DNA from: DATCJA01 sp963734635
GTDB lineage: Bacteria; Acidobacteriota; Vicinamibacteria; Vicinamibacterales; UBA2999
Assembly (NCBI GenBank): GCA_963734635.1
Contig: CAVTIA010000002.1
Span: 372,001 to 436,000, forward strand
Direction of reading: 5' to 3'
Length of the DNA: 64,000 bases
This document shows positions 8,346 through 17,078 of this stretch, one piece after another. Numbering within the stretch: position 1 is the stretch's first letter; each line of letters starts with the position of its first letter. A model generated the notes under the pieces. The model was not told where the DNA came from, made no database searches, and worked only from the letters and a program-made list of their open reading frames with translations. The position numbers and the translations under genes were made by a program.

Positions 8346-9119
8346 CTACTCCGGTGGTCTATACCACGTGCGTTCGAGGCCGAAGGCGTAGCATTCGTAG
8401 TCGAGCACGCGGATATTCTTCTCGATTCGACGATACAGCGGCAGACTCATCTTCCACGGCCGTGTGAAAACCTTCGGGTCCTCGATCGTCGCCTCATAGT
8501 TGATGTGGTACGGGGTAATCGGCGTATAGCGCTCGACGACGTGAAGCGCCTGGCTGTGAAAATTGCCTGCGCGATCGAACCATGTCTGGTCGGTGAAGTA
8601 GACCACATCAACGACGAGCGTATCCCCCTCCCAACGCCCCCGTGAGTCACCCATCCAAAATTCAAGCGGCCCTCTGGGGTGAGAGGAGTTCATGAAAATA
8701 CGGCGGACGGCGTGCACGTACTCGTAGGTGATGGCGATGTGGTTTGGAGTCTGGAAGATCTGGAACGGGAACGGCAGGTAGGTGGCGCGCGGAACTCCCG
8801 GCAGAAAACACTTCGCGTCGGGATCTGCCGTTGCCCGGTTGGCGAAATTCTCACGTTTCTTCGCGGCGGCCCACGGCTGATACGGGATTTCGTCGCCCTC
8901 TACAATACCGAGTCCCGCAGGCACATCCTTCTCGGCAGAATGTGCCTGGATATTCCAGTTGGCTGTCGTGACGGCCTGCCAGATTCCTGACAAATCCGGC
9001 TTCCCGTCTGCCGTACGCGGAAGCGACCCGGAGCCCTGAGCTGCCGCCGGGGCCGGCAACAGTGACGCCAGAGCGAGCGTCGCGATCATCCAGCCCCGAA
9101 GGCGCACCATGATTCTCAT
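8346..9119 (-). CDS. Exported protein of the TPDGKPD/GDSRGRW family, paralogue 4
   Basis: This first gene of the operon encodes about 257 residues. The start at 9119 (MRIMVRLRG) is chosen because GAGG lies eight bases upstream and a normal signal peptide follows (MIATLALASLLPAPAAAQ); the longer reading from 9221 would add 34 unlikely residues. Family blocks are RTADGKPDLSGIWQAV, FLPGVPRATY, GDSRGRWEGDTLVVD, DQTWFDRAGNFHSQ and TIEDPKVFTRPWKM. It and paralogue 1 form the closest pair, consistent with duplication within the operon. The divergent neighbour is the phosphotriesterase-like gene. Confidence 0.8.
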   Translation of the reverse strand: MRIMVRLRGWMIATLALASLLPAPAAAQGSGSLPRTADGKPDLSGIWQAVTTANWNIQAHSAEKDVPAGLGIVEGDEIPYQPWAAAKKRENFANRATADPDAKCFLPGVPRATYLPFPFQIFQTPNHIAITYEYVHAVRRIFMNSSHPRGPLEFWMGDSRGRWEGDTLVVDVVYFTDQTWFDRAGNFHSQALHVVERYTPITPYHINYEATIEDPKVFTRPWKMSLPLYRRIEKNIRVLDYECYAFGLERTWYRPPE

Positions 9120-9232
9120 TCGTTCCTCATGCTGATGTGAGGTGGCTGACGGTACCATTCCAAAACGGCCAACGTCAAACGGGTACCGACTCCTTGTACG
9201 ATGTGGCGTCCCCGGTTTCAACGAGGAGTTTC
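9120..9232. promoter_or_regulatory. Divergent promoter region of the exported-paralogue operon
   Basis: These 113 bases lie between the leftward five-gene operon and the rightward phosphotriesterase-like gene. TACGAT at 9197-9202 could be the rightward -10 element. No palindromic operator is obvious by eye. Confidence 0.3.
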
Positions 9233-10266
9233 ATGGGCGATAAACAGCGCGTCAGGGTGGGTCGGCTGAATCGGCGCGAGGCGATGGCGCGAATGGCGGC
9301 CACGCTCACGCTGTCCACCACGTTCGCCGCAAGCCTGGCTGCGGCCGGTGCACAGCGTCCGACGCAAGCGGCGCCTCCCCGGCGGCGAACCGTCCAGACA
9401 GTCACAGGTGCGATCGACCTCGCAAAGCTGGGCTTCACGCTGTCGCACGAACACATCTGCGCAGCGTCTGCCGGGTTATGGCAGGCCTGGCCGGAGCTGT
9501 TCGGAGGTCGAGCGCAACTGGTCCGGATTGCGGTCGAGCAGCTCAGGCAGGCGAGAGACGAGGGGATCGACACTCTGATTGATGTCACGACCATCGACCT
9601 CGGACGCGACGTCCGGCTGCTCGAGGAAGTCTCGCGCAAATCCGGCTTGCAGGTAATTGCGTGTACCGGGCACTGGCTCGACCCGTCGCGGTCGATGAAC
9701 GCGCGGACCGTCGAGGAGCTCACCGAATTCTTCGTCCGCGAAATCGAGCGCGGCATCGAAGGGACCGATATCCGGGCCGGAATCATAAAAGTCGCCAACG
9801 GCGGCATGATCGACGCGTTCGGAGAGAAGCTTCTCAGGGCCGCGGCAAGGGCCAGCAAGGCGACAGGTGTGCCGATTACGACTCACTCCCCCGGTGGCGA
9901 TCGTGTCGGCGAAAAGCAAGCGGCAACGGGTATTACCTGGGCATGGATCAACTTCCGCGCGGGGGCCCTGCGGCACCTGGCACCCCGCTCCAGCAGCCGG
10001 GGGCGCTGTCCTGGGACCAGCGGTACACGCAGATCAAGAATCTGGTCGATGCAGGGATGGCGGATCGCATCATGCTCGGCAACGACCATTCGATTGCCAT
10101 GTCGTTGCAGCCGACATCGGCCGATCGCATGCGGCTTGCTCAGAACCCGGATGGAATTCTCTTCGTGAGCCGCAAGGCAATCCCGGCACTCAGGAAAATC
10201 GGCGTCTCGGAACAGGCAATCCGAACGATGACTGTGGACGTACCCCGACGGTTCTTCGAAACGTAA
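9233..10266 (+). CDS. Phosphotriesterase/amidohydrolase-like protein, frameshifted with internal deletion
   Basis: This is a Tat-type exported metallohydrolase of the phosphotriesterase family. Start ATG at 9233 follows AGGAG; RLNRREAMARM resembles a twin-arginine motif. Metal-site elements present are the HxH in TLSHEHI, the Lys in GIIKVANGG (the bridging carbamylated Lys in this family), the His in ITTHS and the Asp in MLGNDHS. Around 9920-9935 the frame shifts and the text jumps from GDRVGEKQA to GNGYYLGMDQ. Family members have roughly 30-35 more residues there, including the GH(S/C)D metal-binding His. The gene therefore lacks a metal ligand, unless the gap is an assembly artefact. The substrate (lactone or ester) is unknown. 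Confidence 0.75.
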
Positions 10267-10278
10267 ATTCGCCTGACC

Positions 10279-11055
10279 TTAGAACGCCCTGCTCTGACAG
10301 CCGTCCACGACGATCGACGTGCCGCTAATCCAGCTCGCGCGCGGCGAGCACAGAAATGCAACGACATCGCCGACTTCCTCGGGCCGGCCGAATCGGCCGA
10401 ACGGAAGCTCGCGCTTGACGAACTCTGCAATAGCAATCGGGTCGGCCTGCTGCCGCCGCCACCACGAGCCGCCTTCGAACAGAATCGACCCGGGTGACAC
10501 GCTGTTCACGCGGATGTTCGAAGGCGCGAGCTGCTGTGCAAGCGATTTGGCCAGGCTGATTTCGGCGGCTTTCACCGCGTTGTACGTCATGCGTCCGCCG
10601 GCCTCGCGACCGAAAATGGACGCGATGATCACAATCGCACCGCCGCCGCGCCGCTGCATGTGCGGCACGACGAGACGCGACGCTCGGATTGAGGGAAAAA
10701 GCGTCTGATCGATTGCCTCCTGCCACTCTGCGTCGGTCGTCTCGAGCAGCCCACTGCCTCCGGCAGAGCCGACGTTGTTCACGAGAATGTCGATCCCTCC
10801 GAACGTGGCCGCTGTCCGGTCGATGACGTGCTGCACACCTTCCGCACGGCTGACGTCCGCGCTCACGGAAAGCACGGCAGTGTCGTGACCGGCCGCAGCC
10901 GAAACCGCTCTTTCCGCATCGCGAAGCCCGGTCTCGCCGCGTGCGCACAGGCAGACTCGACATCCCTCCGCGGCGAGCGATCTCGCGCTCGCCAGTCCAA
11001 GTCCGCGACTAGAGCCGGTGACGATCGCGACTTTATCCTTGAGACCGAGATGCAC
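10279..11055 (-). CDS. SDR family oxidoreductase (beta-ketoacyl reductase-like)
   Basis: The 258-residue product is a classical short-chain dehydrogenase/reductase. It shows the cofactor motif TGSSRGLG, the structural NNVG motif (NNAG in most relatives), the catalytic Ser in IIASIFG, YxxxK as YNAVK, and the conserved C-terminal FLCSPRASWISGTSIVVDG. Arg at CARGE after beta-2 suggests NADP(H) preference. No ATG is available near the family N-terminus; GTG at 11055 (reading HLGLKDKVAIVTG) is the best start. The gene converges on the phosphotriesterase-like gene with a 12-base gap and is divergent from the metallopeptidase. Confidence 0.88.
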   Translation of the reverse strand: MHLGLKDKVAIVTGSSRGLGLASARSLAAEGCRVCLCARGETGLRDAERAVSAAAGHDTAVLSVSADVSRAEGVQHVIDRTAATFGGIDILVNNVGSAGGSGLLETTDAEWQEAIDQTLFPSIRASRLVVPHMQRRGGGAIVIIASIFGREAGGRMTYNAVKAAEISLAKSLAQQLAPSNIRVNSVSPGSILFEGGSWWRRQQADPIAIAEFVKRELPFGRFGRPEEVGDVVAFLCSPRASWISGTSIVVDGCQSRAF

Positions 11056-11172
11056 GGTTCCGGCGATTGTATCTGAGCCGTTTCCCCACGGTCGTGGCTC
11101 ACAGTGTGCAATAGCTGCATACGGGGTGGTACAGATCGGATTTCTGACTGTACAGATTACGGAGGGATTCCG

Positions 11173-12018
11173 ATGAGATGGCGGGGACGTGCGGGCAGCG
11201 GCAACGTCGAGGACCGTCGAGGTATGGGAATGGGGATGGCCCTGCCCATTGGCGGCGGCATCGGCGGCCTCGTTCTGCTTCTGCTGTTTACCATGCTGAC
11301 GGGTCGAGTTCCGATCGACATGGTCACCACCTCCTCCAATCCCAGCGAATCCACCGGCACGACCGGCGTTCCTGAAAACGATTCCCAGGCCGAGTTCGCG
11401 TCGGTGGTCCTTGCCGACACCGAGAACACATGGAGCGAGATATTCGCGCAACGAGGCGCCACATACCCCAAGCCGACCCTGGTCTTGTTCACGGAAGCGA
11501 CTCAGTCGGCGTGCGGGGTTGGCCAGTCCGCCATGGGCCCCTTCTACTGTCCCAATGACCGCAAGGTGTACATGGATCTCTCGTTCTTCTACGATCTGGA
11601 GACGCGATTCGGCGCGCCAGGGGACTTCGCGCAGGCCTATGTCGTCGCGCACGAAGTCGGTCACCACGTCCAGACCGTGACCGGCCTTTCGGATCGCATC
11701 GCCCGCGCCCGGCAGTACCGAAGCGAGCGCGAAGCGAACGCGCTCTCGGTAAGGCAGGAACTCCAAGCGGACTGCTACGCGGGTGTGTGGGGCCACTATG
11801 CCGCGAGGCGAGGGCTCCTCGAACCGGGGGACGCAGAAGAAGGCCTCCGGGCTGCTGCCGCCATCGGAGACGATCGTCTCCAGCGGCAAACACAGGGCCG
11901 CGTGGTTCCGGAATCATTTACCCACGGGTCGTCGGAAGAACGTGTGCGGTGGCTCCGGCGGGGTCTCGATTCGGGCAACATCGACGCGTGCGACACGTTC
12001 GGGCAGGGAACGTTCTAG
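11173..12018 (+). CDS. Neutral zinc metallopeptidase (YpfJ/KPN_02809 family)
   Basis: The 281-residue protein has one N-terminal membrane helix (GGGIGGLVLLLLFTML) after a short basic, glycine-rich cytoplasmic leader, then an extracytoplasmic peptidase domain. The zinc motif is HEVGHH in YVVAHEVGHHVQT. Other family blocks are CGVGQSAMGPFYCP, KVYMDLSFFYDL and LQADCYAGVW, where the Glu/Asp region gives the third ligand. GGAGGG lies just before the ATG at 11173. Two hairpins follow the stop. The physiological substrate is unknown. Confidence 0.9.
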   Translation: MRWRGRAGSGNVEDRRGMGMGMALPIGGGIGGLVLLLLFTMLTGRVPIDMVTTSSNPSESTGTTGVPENDSQAEFASVVLADTENTWSEIFAQRGATYPKPTLVLFTEATQSACGVGQSAMGPFYCPNDRKVYMDLSFFYDLETRFGAPGDFAQAYVVAHEVGHHVQTVTGLSDRIARARQYRSEREANALSVRQELQADCYAGVWGHYAARRGLLEPGDAEEGLRAAAAIGDDRLQRQTQGRVVPESFTHGSSEERVRWLRRGLDSGNIDACDTFGQGTF

Positions 12019-12033
12019 CGATCACGAGAGCAA

Positions 12034-12052
12034 GCGGGTCCTTTGGACCCGC
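12034..12052. terminator. Hairpin after metallopeptidase gene
   Basis: An 8-bp perfect stem, GCGGGTCC and GGACCCGC with a TTT loop, lies 15 bases after the metallopeptidase stop and just before a REP-like palindrome. There is no T-run, so intrinsic termination is uncertain. A similar GGGTC/GACCC hairpin is at 38682-38703. Confidence 0.45.
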
Positions 12053-12055
12053 CAC

Positions 12056-12081
12056 GGTCCGGCTGAAGCCGGACAACGTAC
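12056..12081. repeat. REP-like palindrome, GTCCGGC family
   Basis: The GTCCGGCT/AGCCGGAC stem (12057-12074) is identical to the copy at 3532. The following ACTACGTA tail is shortened to AACGTAC. It lies between the metallopeptidase and the transhydrogenase operon. Confidence 0.8.
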
Positions 12082-12234
12082 GAAACTTCCAGAATTCCCA
12101 CGCACCTCGCGAACCGCAGCTGGTCCATCAGCGCGACTTGTCGATCTGTATCGAATACGCGTCCGGCGACGCTGGCTATTTGCGTAGACGCTGACATGGG
12201 TAAGAATCTTAGCGACGCTCACGCCCTCATCCAT

Positions 12235-13377
12235 ATGCGCATCGGCGTTCCAGCCGAAATCCGGCCCGGCGAAACGCGCGTGGCCGCCACACCGGAGACC
12301 GTCGGCAAACTGGTTCAAAAAGGCCGGCATACCTGCATCGTTCAGTCGAATGCCGGAACGGCCGCGAGCATCCCTGACGCCAGCTTCGAAGCCGCCGGCG
12401 CGGTGATAGTCCCCCACGCTGCGGACGTCTACTCGCAATCCGACGTCATTCTCAAAGTACGCGTGCCGGAGTCGACCGAGCATCCGCTGCTGCGGCGTGG
12501 GGCGATCCTCATCGGGCTTCTCAATCCGCACGACGAGGCGGCAATCGAAAAGCTCGCGGAAACGGGCGTGACGGCCTTTGCGCTCGAAGCCGTCCCCCGC
12601 ATCACGCGGGCACAGACGATGGACGTCCTTTCATCGCAGGCGAATGTCGCCGGCTACAAGGCCGTATTGATCGCAGCAAACGAATACCGCCGTTTCATGC
12701 CGCTTCTCATGACGGCCGCAGGGACAGTGAAGGCCGCCCGCGTGCTGGTCCTGGGAGCGGGGGTTGCGGGCCTCCAGGCGATCGCCACAGCGAGGCGGCT
12801 CGGAGCGGTTGTCGAAGCCTTCGATGTGCGTCCCGCCGTCAAGGAGCAGGTGGAATCGCTGGGCGCAAAGTTCATCGAGGTGCCTGCGTCCGGCGCCGAG
12901 CGGGTGGAGGCCGAGACTGCCGCGGGGTACGCGCGCGAGATGAGTCCCGAATACCGGCAGCGCCAGGCAGCCCTCATCGCCGAGCGCGCCGCCGTCGCTG
13001 ACATCGTCATCACGACGGCGCTCGTGCAGGGTCGACCCGCGCCGCTTCTCTTGAGCGAAGACACTGTCAAGGCCATGAAGCCCGGGGCCGTTATCGTCGA
13101 CCTTGCCGTGGATCAGGGAGGCAATTGCGCACTCGTGGAGCGCGATCGAATCATCGTCGCCCACGGCGTCAGGATCGTCGGCTACTCGAATCTGCCCGCG
13201 CTGCTGGCAGCCGACGCCAGCGCCCTCTACGCACGAAACGTGCTGAACTTCCTCCAGTTGCTCGTCAATTCCGCGACAGGCGCGCTCGAGATCGATAGAA
13301 ACGACGAGATCATCGCCGCGACGCTCGTCTGCGCCGACGGCGCGCCAGCCCGCAAACGTGAGACGTCACTCGCATGA
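12235..13377 (+). CDS. pntA: Proton-translocating NAD(P) transhydrogenase subunit alpha 1 (NAD-binding)
   Basis: About 380 residues form domain I of the membrane transhydrogenase, which binds NAD(H) in the cytoplasm. The N-terminus MRIGVPAEIRPGETRVA aligns with PntA, so ATG 12235 is preferred over ATG 12196. Visible motifs are the Rossmann GAGVAGLQAIATARRLGA and AFDVRP, and VIVDLAVDQGGNC near the dinucleotide site. The subunit is split, as in Rhodospirillum rubrum: this gene stops before the membrane helices, which are encoded by the next gene overlapping by four bases (ATGA). The enzyme couples proton re-entry to hydride transfer from NADH to NADP+, supplying NADPH. Confidence 0.95.
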   Translation: MRIGVPAEIRPGETRVAATPETVGKLVQKGRHTCIVQSNAGTAASIPDASFEAAGAVIVPHAADVYSQSDVILKVRVPESTEHPLLRRGAILIGLLNPHDEAAIEKLAETGVTAFALEAVPRITRAQTMDVLSSQANVAGYKAVLIAANEYRRFMPLLMTAAGTVKAARVLVLGAGVAGLQAIATARRLGAVVEAFDVRPAVKEQVESLGAKFIEVPASGAERVEAETAAGYAREMSPEYRQRQAALIAERAAVADIVITTALVQGRPAPLLLSEDTVKAMKPGAVIVDLAVDQGGNCALVERDRIIVAHGVRIVGYSNLPALLAADASALYARNVLNFLQLLVNSATGALEIDRNDEIIAATLVCADGAPARKRETSLA

Positions 13378-13685
13378 CAGAGGCAGTCGATCCCCTCATC
13401 ATCAACATCACCGTATTCGTTCTTGCGGTCTTCGTCGGCTACCACGTGGTGTGGAACGTCACGCCCGCACTGCACACTCCGCTCATGAGCGTGACCAACG
13501 CCATCAGCTCGGTGGTCGTCGTCGGCGCGATCCTCGGGGCTGGCTCGAGCACTGCCGGAATCGGCCCGCTGATCGGTGCCATCGCGGTCGCGCTGGTGGC
13601 CGTGAACACATTCGGCGGGTTCCTGGTTACCCAGCGGATGCTGGGCATGTTCAAGAAGAAGGCAACCACGTCGGAGCGCAAGTAG
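13374..13685 (+). CDS. pntAB: NAD(P) transhydrogenase subunit alpha 2 (membrane domain)
   Basis: This 103-residue membrane subunit has three transmembrane helices (IINITVFVLAVFVGYHVVW, ISSVVVVGAILGA, GPLIGAIAVALVAVNTF). It ends with FLVTQRMLGMFKKK, the conserved end of PntA in split transhydrogenases. It begins inside the stop of the NAD-binding subunit (ATGA overlap) and ends five bases before the PntB start, so the three genes form a tightly coupled operon. Confidence 0.95.
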   Translation: MTEAVDPLIINITVFVLAVFVGYHVVWNVTPALHTPLMSVTNAISSVVVVGAILGAGSSTAGIGPLIGAIAVALVAVNTFGGFLVTQRMLGMFKKKATTSERK

Positions 13686-13690
13686 CGGCG

Positions 13691-15091
13691 ATGTCCGCCA
13701 ACGTCATCGCGCTTTCCTACCTGGCGGCAAGCGTCCTCTTTATCCTTTCGCTGAGGGGCCTGTCGCATCCCCTCACGGCGCGTCGCGGCAACGTGTTCGG
13801 CATCGTGGGAATGTCTATCGCCGTGGCGGCCACGCTGGCAATCACACGTCGAATCGACATACCACTCGCAATGCTCGCAGGCGGCGGCGTCGTGGGCGTC
13901 ATCATCGCCAGGCGGGTGCAGATGACGCAGATGCCTGAGCTCGTCGCGGCCATGCACTCGCTGGTCGGCCTGGCAGCAGTCCTGATTGCGATTGCCATCC
14001 TGAACGAGCCGCCGGCATTCGGCATCGCCGAGCCGATACCAGTCGGCGCCAGGGTGGAGCTGTTCATCGGAACATTCGTGGGCGCCATCACGTTTTCCGG
14101 ATCCGTGATCGCGTTCGGCAAGCTCGCAGGGCTCGGGAAGTACGGACGCGTGTTCTCCAGCGCCCCGGTGACCTTCAAGGGTCAGCACGTGGTCAATCTG
14201 GCGCTGGCGATCCTGATGATTGTCGCCGGCATCGTGTTCGTGAACGAGATGCCCGCCGACCAGTGGCAACCGTTTCTCGCCATGACGGCGATTGCGTTTC
14301 TCCTCGGCGTGCTGATCATCATCCCGATTGGCGGGGCCGACATGCCAGTCGTCATCTCGATGCTGAACAGCTACTCCGGATGGGCCGCGGCAGGCATCGG
14401 GTTCTCGCTCAACAACTCGATGCTGATCATCGCCGGTTCGCTCGTTGGATCGTCGGGCGCTATCCTGTCGTACATCATGTGCCGCGCGATGAACCGGTCG
14501 TTCTTCAGCGTCATCCTTGGCGGCTTCGGGGGGGCGGAAGGCGCGGTGGCCGCCGGCGATGCGCAAAAGTCGGTCAAATCCGGATCGCCCGAGGATGCTG
14601 CATTCCTTTTGGCGAACGCCGACCGCGTAGTCATCGTGCCGGGGTATGGGCTGGCCGTTGGACGGGCGCAGCATGCGGTCAAGGAAATGGCGGACAAGCT
14701 GACCGCGAAGGGCGTCAGCGTCCGCTACGCGATTCACCCGGTCGCAGGACGGATGCCGGGACACATGAATGTACTGCTCGCCGAAGCCGAGGTGCCCTAC
14801 GAGCAGGTCGTCGAAATGGAGGACATCAACAGCGACTTCGGCTCGACCGACGTGGCCTTCGTGCTCGGCGCGAACGATGTCGTCAATCCGCTGGCGGAGC
14901 AACCCGGCAGTCCGATTTACGGCATGCCCATTCTCGAGGCGCACAAGGCACGAACGGTCATCGTCAACAAACGGTCGATGGCTGCCGGTTATGCAGGCGT
15001 CGACAACCCGCTCTTCTACATGGACAGGACCATGATGGTATTCGGGGATGCAAAGAAGGTGGTCGAAGACATCGTGAAATCACTGGAGTAG
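13691..15091 (+). CDS. pntB: NAD(P) transhydrogenase subunit beta
   Basis: The 466-residue subunit combines the remaining transmembrane helices with domain III, which binds NADP(H). The membrane part includes the conserved GSVIAFGKLAGL and HVVNLALAILM. Domain III shows GYGLAVGRAQHAV, HPVAGRMPGHMNVLLAEA, FVLGANDVVNPLA and VNKRSMAAGYAGVDN, all NADP-binding motifs of the family. ATG 13691 follows the alpha-2 stop closely. Length matches E. coli PntB. No damage is seen. Confidence 0.96.
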   Translation: MSANVIALSYLAASVLFILSLRGLSHPLTARRGNVFGIVGMSIAVAATLAITRRIDIPLAMLAGGGVVGVIIARRVQMTQMPELVAAMHSLVGLAAVLIAIAILNEPPAFGIAEPIPVGARVELFIGTFVGAITFSGSVIAFGKLAGLGKYGRVFSSAPVTFKGQHVVNLALAILMIVAGIVFVNEMPADQWQPFLAMTAIAFLLGVLIIIPIGGADMPVVISMLNSYSGWAAAGIGFSLNNSMLIIAGSLVGSSGAILSYIMCRAMNRSFFSVILGGFGGAEGAVAAGDAQKSVKSGSPEDAAFLLANADRVVIVPGYGLAVGRAQHAVKEMADKLTAKGVSVRYAIHPVAGRMPGHMNVLLAEAEVPYEQVVEMEDINSDFGSTDVAFVLGANDVVNPLAEQPGSPIYGMPILEAHKARTVIVNKRSMAAGYAGVDNPLFYMDRTMMVFGDAKKVVEDIVKSLE

Positions 15092-15095
15092 TCAT

Positions 15096-15545
15096 ATGGC
15101 CGTGAAACCAATTCCCGAGGGCTATCACACCGTCGTGCCGTACATCGTCGCAGCGGACGCGGAGGCGCTGCTCAAGTTCCTGAAGACCGGACTGAAAGCC
15201 ACCGAACGCGGGGTGATGCGCTACCCCGACGGCAGGATCTGGCACGGAGACGTCGTAGTCGGTGATTCACACGTCATGCTGTCGCAGGCAACCGAACAGC
15301 ATCCGGCCATGCCGGCGACTCTTTACCTGTATGTGCCCGACACGGACGCGGCCTACCGAGCTGCACTGGCGGCCGGTGCTACGTCGGTGATGGAACCGGC
15401 CACTCAGTTCTATGGCGACCGGAACGCGGGCGTGAAGGATTCGAACGGCAACATGTGGTACTTCGGGACCCACGTCGAAGACGTGTCTCCCGAGGAGATG
15501 CGGCGAAGGCAGGCCGAGGAAATGGAGAGGCGACGACGGCGGTAA
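15096..15545 (+). CDS. VOC family (PhnB/glyoxalase-like) protein
   Basis: The 149-residue protein has the paired beta-alpha-beta-beta-beta layout of the vicinal oxygen chelate superfamily (VVPYIVAADAEALLKFL, then VPDTDAAYRAALAAGAT, and DRNAGVKDSNGNMWYFGTH). The C-terminal tail is rich in Arg and Glu. GGAG lies ten bases before the ATG. It begins four bases after pntB and is probably transcribed with it, though a functional link with transhydrogenase is not obvious. The ligand or substrate is unknown. Confidence 0.85.
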   Translation: MAVKPIPEGYHTVVPYIVAADAEALLKFLKTGLKATERGVMRYPDGRIWHGDVVVGDSHVMLSQATEQHPAMPATLYLYVPDTDAAYRAALAAGATSVMEPATQFYGDRNAGVKDSNGNMWYFGTHVEDVSPEEMRRRQAEEMERRRRR

Positions 15546-15550
15546 CGTTC

Positions 15551-16920
15551 CTATGTCAGCACGCGAATGATGTCGGACCGCGTGATGATGAACATCTTCT
15601 CCGTTTTGAAGTCGCGAACGAGGACCGCCGGATTCTCGGGGGTGATCATCGTTGCAAGGAGCTCGAACCGGCGTCGAGACATCGACAAAGGGGAACGCCG
15701 GCTGCATGATCGACTCGATCGGCTGCTGTTTGACACTGGGGTCCCGCACGAATTCGTTGTACAGGTGCGCCTCGTTGAGCGAGCCGACGACGCGGCCGTT
15801 GCGGGTGACGGAAAGCTGCGAGAAATCGCGGTCGCTCATGATCCGGATCGCCTCTTCGACCGGCTGCGACGCCTCCACGGCGTAGAGCTCGCCCGAGACG
15901 CCCATGGCAACCAGATCGCGCGCGGTCATGCCGCTGACCTCGAGGAATCCCTTTGCCCGCATCCATTCATCGTTGTACATCTTCGCGAGATAGCGCGATC
16001 CATGATCGTGAAAGATCACGACGACGACGTCGTCACGGGTGAAGTTGTCGCGCAATTGAAGCAGCCCCGCCATGGCCGACCCGGCTGAATTTCCCGCGAA
16101 AATGCCCTCTTCGCGCGCGATCCGACGCGTCATGATGGCGGCGTCTTTGTCCGTCACCTTCTCGAAGTGATCGATCATGTCGAAATCGACGTTTGCGGGC
16201 AGGAAATCCTCGCCGATGCCTTCGGTCACGTACGGATAGATCTCGTTCTTGTCGAAGATGCCAGTCTCCTTGAACTTCTTGAACACCGACCCGTAGGTAT
16301 CGATACCCCACACCTTGATGCGGGAATTGCGCTCCTTCAGGTATCGGCCGACACCGCTGATCGTCCCGCCCGTGCCCACACCGCATACGAGGTGCGTCAC
16401 GCGCCCGTCGGTTTGCTCCCAGATCTCGGGGCCCGTCTGTTCGTAGTGCGCCTTGGTGTTCGAGAGGTTGTCGTACTGGTTGGCTTTCCAGGAGTTCGGA
16501 ATCTCTCGCGCGAGCCGCGACGACACCGAGTAATAGGATCGGGGATCTTCAGGATCGACATTCGTCGGACAGACGATCACCTCGGCGCCGAACGCCCTCA
16601 GCGCGTCGATCTTCTCCTTCGACTGCTTGTCGGTGGTCGTGAAAATGCACTTGTATCCCTTCACGACCGCGGCGATGGCCAGGCCCATCCCTGTATTGCC
16701 CGAAGTACCTTCGATGATCGTCCCTCCGGGCTTCAGCAGGCCAGCCCGCTCGGCGTCCTCGATCATCGTTACCGCCATGCGGTCCTTAATCGAGTTGCCT
16801 GGATTGAAGGTTTCGATCTTCGCGAGTACGTCGGCGTCGATGACGCCGCGTGTAATCGAGTGGATGCGGACCAGCGGGCGTATTGCCGATGGCATCGAGA
16901 ATCGTGTCGTAGATCTTCCT
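15551..16920 (-). CDS. Cystathionine beta-synthase-like PLP enzyme with CBS domains, two frameshifts
   Basis: About 455 residues make up a fold-type II PLP enzyme plus two CBS domains. It would condense serine or an activated serine with homocysteine or sulfide. The PLP Lys lies in NPGNSIKDRMA; phosphate-binding loops are GTSGNTGMG and GVGTGGTISG. CBS-domain sequence begins at MTARDLVAMGVSGELY. An extra C near 16878-16882 separates the N-terminus KIYDTILDAIGNTP from LVRIHSITRG. A second indel near 15670 separates FPFVDVSTPV from RRFELLATMITPEN, which runs to the true end RSDIIRVLT. No start codon precedes KIYDT in that frame; AGG stands where relatives have ATG, so a further base error is likely. 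Confidence 0.8.
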
Positions 16921-17078
16921 GGCCGGGCGGGACGGTCACGGGTCGATCATTACAGGCGGAAGGGGGTAGGGGGAAGGGGGTCAAGTCACAAGTCACAAAT
17001 GAGTAGAGGGCACAGGCCACGAAAGACCTGTACCCTCGCCCTGTAAGCTCTAACCTGTAACCTGTAACCCGTAACCGT
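16921..17078. repeat. Word-repeat island (TAACCTG units)
   Basis: This gap between the BON gene and the cystathionine synthase gene is built of short degenerate words: GGAAGGGGG-type units, CAAGTCA twice, then repeated CTGTAACC/CCGTAACC units at 17040-17076. No gene is visible. It resembles the other word-repeat islands at 30.6, 35.6, 45.8, 57.7 and 62.1 kb. Confidence 0.55.

Noticed and set aside
13439..14944. Minus-strand open frame of 501 codons across pntAB and pntB
   Set aside because: The plus-strand transhydrogenase subunits are unmistakable; the reverse frame is a His/Asp/Arg-rich shadow.
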